Source: Planctomycetota bacterium (GTDB lineage Bacteria > Planctomycetota > Phycisphaerae > Phycisphaerales > SM1A02). From it: a DNA stretch of 5,095 bases. The notes under the pieces are model-generated. The model did not search any database. It worked only from the letters and a program-made list of their open reading frames with translations, and was not told the DNA's origin. This document shows positions 1 through 4,687 of the stretch, one piece after another. Where the stretch lies: assembly GCA_027295435.1 (NCBI GenBank), contig JAPUKX010000121.1:1-5095 (forward strand), in the 5' to 3' direction. The stretch's first letter is position 1. Every line of letters begins with the position of its first letter. The translations under genes were made by a program, and so were the position numbers.

Positions 1-1662
1 CGCAAGGCGCTCCGCCAGCACCCTGACGGCATGCGCCCACTCCTGGTGGTGTGCTTCAGGCGGCGCTAGCTGGGCCACCTGCCGTAGCGTCGCGAGGTTT
101 GCTGGGCCCTGAATCAAGACACGGACGACAAAGGGGTAGACCTCGTCATCGCCCACCCGACGCAGCAATGGCTCTTTCCGGCCAGCCCAACACAACCCCT
201 CGGCTACGGCTCGGCGCGCTGCAGGGTCCGGGGCGTCCAGCAGGCCTTCCACGCGCGCCAGATCCTGGTCCTCGCCGATCCCGGCCAGAAGTCTCGCATG
301 GAGGGGTGTGCCCTGTTGCTCCAAAGCGGCGCGTGCGGCGCGTCGGGCTGCGGGTAGCCGCACGTCCTCAAGCAGGTCGTTGGAGATGATCGCCCAAAGC
401 GCCTGCGCCGCCGCCTTGCCCGCCGCCGGGTCGTTGAGCCACCTCAGCGTGGCGTCGAGCCCCGCCTGCGTCGGGCGCTTGGCAAGAATCTCCAGGTAGC
501 CGCTGGCGATCTGGTGGTCCGATTCGTTGTCGAGCGCCGCCGCTACCAGCTCGGCGGTGCCTTGATAGTTCAGGTCGTTTAGCAGCCCTGCGGCCGAGAG
601 CCGCAGGGGCGAGACCTCGGCCGTGTCACGCAGTCGCTGGGCCAGTGTGGCCAGCACCGGCTCCGGGACACGTTCGCTGTCCCGCAGCAGCCGTTCCACG
701 CGCCCCATGGCGAACTGCCGAACGGGCACCAGCTCGTCACTGAGCAATTCCGGCAGGCGGTCGAGCTGTTCGTTGGGGCCCAGAACCACAAACAGCTCGT
801 GCAAGGTGTCGGCCAGTCGCCCGGCGATATCGTCGTTGGCCTGTTTGTGCAGTTGTATTTGCTGCTCGATTTCGTTGATCCGTGTGCTGAGCTGCTGCAC
901 CATGTTGCGCAGCCAGTCTCCGACGGGCTCGTCCCCGTGCTCGGCCCACCACCGCCTCCACTGCTGCACATCAGAGTCGTATGGCAGGCCGGTCAGCTGC
1001 CCAAGGCTTGCGCACGCGGCAGTGATGATTTCCCGGGGCGCGGGATGCTGCCCATCGAGCAGGGCCATGATCCGTGAGGCGCTGTCGCGGGTGCGAAAGG
1101 CCCCCAACGCGTGGATGAATCCGAGCCGCTGGACGGGCGGCACCTCGCGATCAAGCGCGCGCCGGGAGACCATGTCCAGCGCCGGCGGTCCATAGCGGGG
1201 CAGGACCATCGAGAGCTTCTCCAGCGCTTCGCCCGAAGAGTCCTGCAAGGTCGAGATTGCCGCTTCGAGCAGCCCTTGGACCGGTTGTGGCGAGGATGCC
1301 ATCGCATCGATCACCGGTAGAATCACTTGCGGCTTGCCGCTTCGCAGCGATTGGTCCAGGATATCGATCGCCGCAGGCACATTCATCGCAATGAGTTCTT
1401 CGGCGGCGTGGCGGCGAGTCTCCGCCTGGATGTCGTGCGAGGGGTTCAGGACCGTCCGGCCGAAGACCTCAATCTGCCGATGCTGGCGCGAGGTGAACTC
1501 GTCATCGGGCTGGCCAACCGTCGCCGGGGCCGCTGGTTCGCGCAGGTCTGGCGGGAGCGATGGGCCGCAGCCGCCGGCCATCGTAGCGTTGATGGACACA
1601 CCCCAAGCCGCCAGCGTTCGCCAGCCGGGCAACCGCCGGGTACGCTCCCGGATTGTGGACAT
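1..1662 (-). CDS. HEAT-repeat protein, probable lipoprotein (3'-truncated by window edge)
   Basis: One minus-strand frame stays open from a stop at 1708-1710 to the left edge, giving 554 residues from the ATG at 1662 with no stop. The N-terminus is basic (residues 1-15, rich in Arg), followed by a modest hydrophobic stretch (about 17-30) ending in AGG-C32, a weak lipobox, so a lipid-anchored exported protein is plausible. Residues about 80-225 are paired Ala/Leu-rich helices of HEAT type. A Trp-rich motif, WRRWWAEHGDE (235-245), is a hallmark I associate with planctomycete HEAT proteins. Residues 250-290 look like a coiled coil (LSTRINEIEQQIQLHKQAND), then helical repeats resume from about 285 to the edge. 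No catalytic motif is visible, so a scaffold or protein-interaction role is inferred. A GTG at 1683 would add seven residues; neither start has a clear ribosome binding site. Existence of the gene is secure; the precise function is unknown. Confidence 0.85.
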   Translation of the reverse strand, partial: MSTIRERTRRLPGWRTLAAWGVSINATMAGGCGPSLPPDLREPAAPATVGQPDDEFTSRQHRQIEVFGRTVLNPSHDIQAETRRHAAEELIAMNVPAAIDILDQSLRSGKPQVILPVIDAMASSPQPVQGLLEAAISTLQDSSGEALEKLSMVLPRYGPPALDMVSRRALDREVPPVQRLGFIHALGAFRTRDSASRIMALLDGQHPAPREIITAACASLGQLTGLPYDSDVQQWRRWWAEHGDEPVGDWLRNMVQQLSTRINEIEQQIQLHKQANDDIAGRLADTLHELFVVLGPNEQLDRLPELLSDELVPVRQFAMGRVERLLRDSERVPEPVLATLAQRLRDTAEVSPLRLSAAGLLNDLNYQGTAELVAAALDNESDHQIASGYLEILAKRPTQAGLDATLRWLNDPAAGKAAAQALWAIISNDLLEDVRLPAARRAARAALEQQGTPLHARLLAGIGEDQDLARVEGLLDAPDPAARRAVAEGLCWAGRKEPLLRRVGDDEVYPFVVRVLIQGPANLATLRQVAQLAPPEAHHQEWAHAVRVLAERLA

Positions 1663-1768
1663 GATCGACGGCGATATAGGCACTAGAGTACTAGGGTGTG
1701 TTCCATCCTATCGGCTACACGATGCCGAGGACCGATATGAAACCGATGATAAGCCGGAGTAACGGTCG
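1663..1768. promoter_or_regulatory. Divergent intergenic region between HEAT and TPR genes
   Basis: About 106 bp separate the divergent starts of the HEAT-repeat gene (minus) and the TPR gene (plus), so promoters for both should lie here. It is less GC-rich than the flanking genes and includes TATAGG (1674-1679) and a CTAG-AGTA-CTAG inverted repeat near 1683-1694. I could not pair any -10-like element with a convincing -35 at 16-18 bp on either strand. The assignment therefore rests on gene orientation, not on a promoter match. Confidence 0.45.
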
Positions 1769-3139
1769 ATGAGCGATTGGTGCGACGCAGAAGAGCATGC
1801 GGATCGGGCCTTGGAGATGTATGAGCGCGGCCGGTGGGCTGAGGCTGAAGCCGAACTCCGCAAGGCTATCGCGCTCAACCCCGATCAGCCGGAATGGCAC
1901 TTCAATCTCGGTCTGACGCTGGAGGTGGCGGGACGCGATGCCGACGCCCTCGCTTCATACGAGCGAGCGGTCACGATGATGTCAGGCCAGGCAGATCCAC
2001 TGCTGGCGGCTGGGATCGTCGCCAATCGGCTTGGACAGTTCGAGCGAGCCATCGACTGGCTCCAGCAGGCTGTGCGGATCGACAGCCAATGTGAGCTGGC
2101 CTATGCCCACCAGATCGAGAGCAATGTCCGCCTGGGCAGGCATGAGGAAGCCGAGACCACGTTCTACCTCGCCGAGGGGGCGATGGAACATCACAGCGCC
2201 CATTGCCTGGCGGCGATCGCCCAGAGCCTGTTTCAATGCCGCCGGTACGATCGTGCCGAATGGTGCATTCGCCAAGCGCTGCGAATTGACCCGACGATCC
2301 CCCGGCTGCGCGCCCGTCTCGGCGCGGTGTACGCGGCCACCGACCGGCCGCGCAAGGCCCTGCAGCTTTATCTACGCGACCTCCGCGATGATCCGGGCAA
2401 CGTCGAGACGCTGCTGGACTTCGGCGAGGCGTTGATCGATCTGGGGCGTCTGCCCGAGGCAACGGAGAAGTTCCGTCAGATCCTCGAACTCGAGCCGGCC
2501 AACGTTGATGCACACTATCGACTCGGCGAGATCGCCATGACTGGCGGCCGGTATGAACAGGCCCACCTGGAGTTCGAGCTGGTCTTCAAGCTTGATCCCC
2601 AGGACCCGCAAGTCCGTGTCGCCCTCGCCGAAGCACTCCTGCGCCGAGGACGGGTCGAGCAGGCACGCGGGTATCTGCGCGAAGTGTTGGAGCACGGTAA
2701 AGGGGGCGAGGAGGGCACCCGGGGGGCGATCGACCTCGCTCGGCAGGGGTCGCTACTGCTGGAGGCGGGGTTGCCGGGCGAGGCGGCGGGCGTGCTGGAT
2801 CGCGCCGTTGCCGGTGTCGGCGAGAGCCCCCATCTGCTGCGAGAGCTTGCCCTGGCCAGGTTTCAGGCCGGTGATCGTGATGGGGGGGTCGCGGCCAGCA
2901 GACGGCTGCTTCGGCTCGATGGCCGATGTCTTGTTTCTATGCACAACCTGGCCCTGGCCGCCCTGGAGCAACGCCGACTTCGCGTTGCGGCGGGGTGGAT
3001 CACCCGCGGGCTGCGCGTTGATCGCCACGATGATGGACTGCGACGCCTGCGGATGCGGCTGTGGCTCGCCTGGCTGGGTGATGTGTTGGGGCGGCTGATC
3101 GGCGGTCTCCGGCCGACCATGTCACGGCGAGGATCCTGA
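1769..3139 (+). CDS. Tetratricopeptide-repeat (TPR) protein
   Basis: This 456-residue protein consists almost entirely of TPR units of about 34 residues. Units can be seen at roughly 8-39, 41-75, 76-107, 109-141, 143-175, 177-209, 211-243, 245-277 and 279-309, with three more degenerate ones between 324 and 420. Typical signatures include WHFNLGLTLEVAGRDADAL and YRLGEIAMTGGRYEQAHLEF, with Pro at the repeat ends (NPDQPE, EPANVD, DPQDP). A Gly/Glu-rich break (310-318) separates the regular and degenerate blocks. There is no signal peptide, so a cytoplasmic protein-interaction scaffold is likely. The C-terminal tail (431-447) is Leu/Trp-rich and amphipathic, followed by a basic end, and might touch a membrane or partner. 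The ATG at 1769 is supported by GGAG at 1756-1759 with a 9-nt spacer. It is transcribed divergently from the HEAT gene and converges on the bS18 gene. The fold is certain; the partner is unknown. Confidence 0.93.
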   Translation: MSDWCDAEEHADRALEMYERGRWAEAEAELRKAIALNPDQPEWHFNLGLTLEVAGRDADALASYERAVTMMSGQADPLLAAGIVANRLGQFERAIDWLQQAVRIDSQCELAYAHQIESNVRLGRHEEAETTFYLAEGAMEHHSAHCLAAIAQSLFQCRRYDRAEWCIRQALRIDPTIPRLRARLGAVYAATDRPRKALQLYLRDLRDDPGNVETLLDFGEALIDLGRLPEATEKFRQILELEPANVDAHYRLGEIAMTGGRYEQAHLEFELVFKLDPQDPQVRVALAEALLRRGRVEQARGYLREVLEHGKGGEEGTRGAIDLARQGSLLLEAGLPGEAAGVLDRAVAGVGESPHLLRELALARFQAGDRDGGVAASRRLLRLDGRCLVSMHNLALAALEQRRLRVAAGWITRGLRVDRHDDGLRRLRMRLWLAWLGDVLGRLIGGLRPTMSRRGS

Positions 3140-3155
3140 TCGGCCCAACGAGATG

Positions 3156-3182
3156 CGCCGGCGGCTCGCGGCCCAGCCGGCG
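3156..3182. terminator. Possible bidirectional hairpin between convergent genes
   Basis: CGCCGGC (3156-3162) and GCCGGCG (3176-3182) form a perfect 7-bp GC stem with a 13-nt loop in the 57-bp gap between the convergent TPR and bS18 stop codons. Position favours a shared terminator. Neither strand has a T tract after the stem, so it lacks the second half of an intrinsic terminator, and such stems are common by chance in GC-rich DNA. Confidence 0.3.
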
Positions 3183-3196
3183 TTCAACCGGATCGC

Positions 3197-3436
3197 TTAT
3201 AACGTCCCGCTGGTGTACGGGAGCAAGGCCATGAAGCGGGCACGCTTGATCGCCCTAGCGATCATCCGTTGCTCCTTCGATGAAAGGCCCGTGCGCTTTC
3301 GGGAGTAGATCTTGCCGTTGGGCGTCATCATGCGGCGCAGCTCGTCCACAGTCTTGTAATCAACATAGGGCCTGCCGCGCACCCCAATGTGCAGGTAGGA
3401 GCGGTGACGTGGTGCGCCGTAGGACAGTCGAGTCAT
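3197..3436 (-). CDS. rpsR: 30S ribosomal protein bS18, cysteine-free, stand-alone
   Basis: The 79-residue product matches bS18 across its conserved core. VDYKTVDELRRMM (25-37) corresponds to the family's IDYKD..LR segment, GKIYSRKRTGLSSKEQR (41-57) to GKI.PRR.TG...K.QR, and IARAIKRARFMALLPY (59-74) to the hallmark ARAIKRAR.LALLPY end. bS18 binds 16S rRNA with bS6 in the platform of the small subunit. Length is normal (about 70-90 residues). The N-terminal segment, where many bS18 proteins carry a Cys-x-x-Cys zinc site, has no cysteine (HRSYLHIGVRGRP), and none occurs anywhere in the protein. The ATG at 3436 is preferred over one five codons upstream (3451) because GGGAG (3445-3449) lies 8 nt before it. 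bS18 is normally next to rpsF, ssb or rplI; none is visible here, which suggests a paralogue or a relocated gene. Identity is confident; paralogue status is inference. Confidence 0.92.
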   Translation of the reverse strand: MTRLSYGAPRHRSYLHIGVRGRPYVDYKTVDELRRMMTPNGKIYSRKRTGLSSKEQRMIARAIKRARFMALLPYTSGTL

Positions 3437-3444
3437 CCAGATAA

Positions 3445-3449
3445 CTCCC
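3445..3449 (-). promoter_or_regulatory. Ribosome binding site of the bS18 gene
   Basis: GGGAG on the minus strand, 8 nt before the ATG at 3436. It lies inside the longer reading frame that begins at 3451, so it decides the start in favour of the shorter 79-residue protein. Confidence 0.7.
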
Positions 3450-3499
3450 ATTGCATGGACCGCTGCCCTTGCATGCGGGCATCGGCCGTAGCGGGTGTC

Positions 3500-3527
3500 A
3501 GCATAGCCGGTCCTCGCAGCGGATCAA
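3500..3527 (-). promoter_or_regulatory. Candidate sigma70-type promoter for bS18
   Basis: On the minus strand, TTGATC (3527-3522) and TATGCT (3505-3500) are separated by 16 nt, each matching four of six consensus positions. Transcription would begin near 3493, leaving a leader of about 55-60 nt before the bS18 ATG. The position is sensible for a gene that appears monocistronic, and the -35 abuts a perfect palindrome. Matches of this quality also arise by chance, so it is a prediction only. Confidence 0.4.
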
Positions 3528-3528
3528 G

Positions 3529-3542
3529 ATGTTGGCCAACAT
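3529..3542. promoter_or_regulatory. Perfect 14-bp palindrome, candidate operator
   Basis: ATGTTGGCCAACAT reads identically on both strands and lies one base upstream of the candidate -35 of the bS18 promoter. That is a place where a dimeric regulator could bind. It does not resemble the AT-rich Zur, Fur or LexA boxes I know. About 0.3 such perfect 14-mers are expected by chance in 5 kb, so location rather than rarity makes it interesting. Confidence 0.35.
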
Positions 3543-3630
3543 ACCCGAGGGGCGTCAGAATCGTTGGGCCGGGCTGCTACGATGGGCCCGGGCCGGCCGC
3601 GGGGGCCGCCGTAACCCGTCCCCGGGGGGA

Positions 3631-3726
3631 TCAGGCCTTGTTTTTTGCCAAATGGAGCGGCTGGTAGAATCCAGCTGAGACCGGCTGCGAACCTACCAGC
3701 GAGGACCGATATTCTTCACGAGCCAT
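3631..3726 (-). CDS. Small hypothetical protein (31 aa) or leader peptide
   Basis: This ORF starts MAREEYRSSL and ends HLAKNKA. I do not recognise it: it has no cysteine, no membrane segment and no signal peptide, and is mildly basic. Support comes from its start. AAGGAG (3738-3733) lies 6 nt before the ATG inside a purine-only tract, the best Shine-Dalgarno in the window. The codons (GCT, CGT, GAA, GAA, TAT, then GCA, AAA, AAC) are less GC-rich than the neighbourhood, as sometimes seen in strongly expressed genes. The same frame extends upstream to an ATG at 3912, but that stretch crosses two strong hairpins and is probably untranslated. An 8-bp inverted repeat (3660-3667 with 3693-3700) lies inside the ORF. 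It is co-oriented with bS18 and ends about 195 bp upstream of it. It may be a small protein, a leader peptide or a false ORF. Confidence 0.4.
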   Translation of the reverse strand: MAREEYRSSLVGSQPVSAGFYQPLHLAKNKA

Positions 3727-3732
3727 TCTCCT

Positions 3733-3738
3733 CTCCTT
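3733..3738 (-). promoter_or_regulatory. Strong Shine-Dalgarno of the 31-codon ORF
   Basis: AAGGAG on the minus strand, 6 nt from the ATG at 3726, sits within a 16-nt purine-only tract (3727-3742). It is clearly stronger than the sites before the HEAT and C26 genes, and it begins only a few bases after the hairpin arm that ends at 3747 on this strand. Confidence 0.5.
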
Positions 3739-3746
3739 CCTTGATT

Positions 3747-3810
3747 GCCGCCGACCGGCCCCGCCCGACGTTGCCCCCACCGTCGCACAGCCGGTCGGTG
3801 GTCCTTTTTT
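3747..3810 (+). terminator. Terminator-like hairpin with T6 tract (plus strand)
   Basis: Positions 3747-3759 pair with 3790-3802 in a 13-bp stem (nine uninterrupted GC-rich pairs from 3751-3759 with 3790-3798, then an extension with two G-U pairs). An inner 5-bp stem joins 3766-3770 with 3781-3785. TTTTTT follows at 3805-3810, two bases after the stem. This is the classic layout of an intrinsic terminator for plus-strand transcription, although no plus-strand gene ends just before it; the TPR gene stops about 600 bp upstream. Read on the minus strand, the same structure lies in the 5' leader of the 31-codon ORF, just before its ribosome binding site. Both roles are possible. Confidence 0.5.
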
Positions 3811-3862
3811 GATCCTTGCAGTGGCCACCCACCGCTCATCCGATATCTGATACGGTGCCGAC

Positions 3863-3906
3863 CCGGGTCTTCCTCGTCCCGACAAGTCGGGACTCGTCAG
3901 ACCCGG
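3863..3906. repeat. Nested palindromic element (8 bp + 8 bp stems)
   Basis: The inner arms GTCCCGAC (3876-3883) and GTCGGGAC (3886-3893) are separated by only AA. The outer arms CCGGGTCT (3863-3870) and AGACCCGG (3899-3906) are also perfect. The two stems are joined by symmetric 5-nt internal loops (3871-3875 and 3894-3898). Sixteen perfect pairs in 44 nt is far beyond chance. No T tract follows on either strand, so it looks more like an intergenic palindromic repeat or a structured RNA element than an intrinsic terminator. It lies 46 bp upstream of the C26 hydrolase ATG. Confidence 0.75.
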
Positions 3907-3913
3907 CTTCACC

Positions 3914-3942
3914 CGATGCCTTGGTGACTCGATGCCTTGGTG
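3914..3942. repeat. Tandem duplication of a 13-nt unit
   Basis: CGATGCCTTGGTG occurs at 3914-3926 and again at 3930-3942, a 16-nt period with a 3-nt spacer (ACT). The second copy ends 9 nt before the ATG of the C26 hydrolase and so occupies the place where its ribosome binding site should be. Confidence 0.8.
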
Positions 3943-3951
3943 CGTTCCCGT

Positions 3952-4635
3952 ATGCCTCGTCCACTGATCGGCATCACGGCTGACCTCGACGAGACGCGAT
4001 ACCTCGCGCCCACGAGCTGCGCCGCAATGGTCAGCGAGGCGGGGGGGGCGGCTGTTGTGCTGCCGTGCCTAAGTCGCTGTGTCGAGGTGTACGTCCGGCG
4101 ATGCGATGGCATTATTCTTTCCGGCGGCGACGATCCAATCATGGAGCATTGGGGCGTGCCGACCCACCCCAAGGCGCACAAGGTCGATCCCCTTCGCCAA
4201 GTGTTCGAGCTGGCCGTGCTGGAGGCGCTGGATGCGCGCCGCGAAACGCCCGTGCTGGGGATTTGCCTGGGCATGCAGTTGATGGGGTTGCATCGCGGCG
4301 GAGCACTCGATCAATACCTGCCCGATTCACTGCCTACCGCCGGCCGGCATTGGCCCAAGACCACCCATTCGGTCACCGGCGAACTCGGCGAGGGCCTGGT
4401 GCATAGCCACCATCGTCAGGCGCTGGCCGACGCCGGCTCGATGCGCATCGTTGCCACCGCCGCCGACGGCGTGATCGAAGCGATCCGGGATGACAGCCGG
4501 CCGTTCTACCTCGGCGTGCAATGGCACCCGGAGCGCACGGAGAATGACCGGCTGGGGAGCGGGCTGATTCGGCAACTGGTTGAATCATCGTCTTCGCCGG
4601 CGGGGATGTTCGCGGCGGCCAAGCCCGCCCGCTAA
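3952..4635 (+). CDS. Class I glutamine amidotransferase-like hydrolase, peptidase C26 (PuuD-like)
   Basis: Its 227 residues follow the C26 plan. PLIGITADLDET opens the fold (4-15), and CDGIILSGGDDP (51-62) is the oxyanion-strand region. VDPLRQVFELAVLEAL (78-93) precedes the nucleophile elbow VLGICLGMQLM with Cys105. GGALDQYLP (116-124) and HSHHRQAL (151-158) match the family's GG.L.Q and NS.HHQ motifs. GVQWHPERTEND (188-199) supplies His192 and Glu194, completing the triad. The family hydrolyses gamma-glutamyl amides, for example gamma-glutamyl-GABA in putrescine breakdown; the substrate here is unknown. Two oddities: the elbow reads GICLG instead of the usual GICRG of PuuD-type enzymes, and the protein is shorter (about 250 is typical), apparently from a short segment between 137 and 151. 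I chose the ATG at 3952; TTG 3937 and GTG 3940 are in frame. No good ribosome binding site is visible. It is probably cytoplasmic. Confidence 0.9.
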   Translation: MPRPLIGITADLDETRYLAPTSCAAMVSEAGGAAVVLPCLSRCVEVYVRRCDGIILSGGDDPIMEHWGVPTHPKAHKVDPLRQVFELAVLEALDARRETPVLGICLGMQLMGLHRGGALDQYLPDSLPTAGRHWPKTTHSVTGELGEGLVHSHHRQALADAGSMRIVATAADGVIEAIRDDSRPFYLGVQWHPERTENDRLGSGLIRQLVESSSSPAGMFAAAKPAR

Positions 4636-4687
4636 TCGACCGCTTCTTCGCCACCGCCTCGTGCGTCGCGCCTCAATGCCTTCTCTT

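Noticed and set aside
51..1762. Several plus-strand ORFs of 60-190 codons across the left third
   Set aside because: They overlap the continuous 554-codon minus-strand HEAT frame, are Arg/Ser/Pro-rich and look like shadows of a GC-rich gene.
3437..3451. Longer bS18 start at the ATG at 3451 (84 residues)
   Set aside because: The GGGAG ribosome binding site lies inside this extension and is ideally spaced for the ATG at 3436; the extra residues match nothing in the family.
3529..3542. Palindrome as a Zur box
   Set aside because: It is GC-centred and lacks the AT-rich core of known Zur sites; any zinc link rests only on the bS18 argument.
3656..3712. Resemblance of the plus strand to a TPP riboswitch (CTGAGA, then GAACCT, then CCAGCGAGG in order)
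   Set aside because: The central part of the second sensor arm, between GAACCT and CCAGCG, is absent, the outer stem is not evident, and no thiamine gene follows. It is probably coincidence; a covariance search would settle it.
3815..3835. GGCCACTGCAAGG on the minus strand, reminiscent of the GCCACTG element of cobalamin riboswitches
   Set aside because: The other conserved blocks, including the B12 box, are not present in the right order.
3727..3912. Longer minus-strand ORF of 93 residues beginning at 3912
   Set aside because: The extension runs through two strong hairpins, has no ribosome binding site and looks compositionally random, whereas the internal ATG at 3726 has an excellent one.
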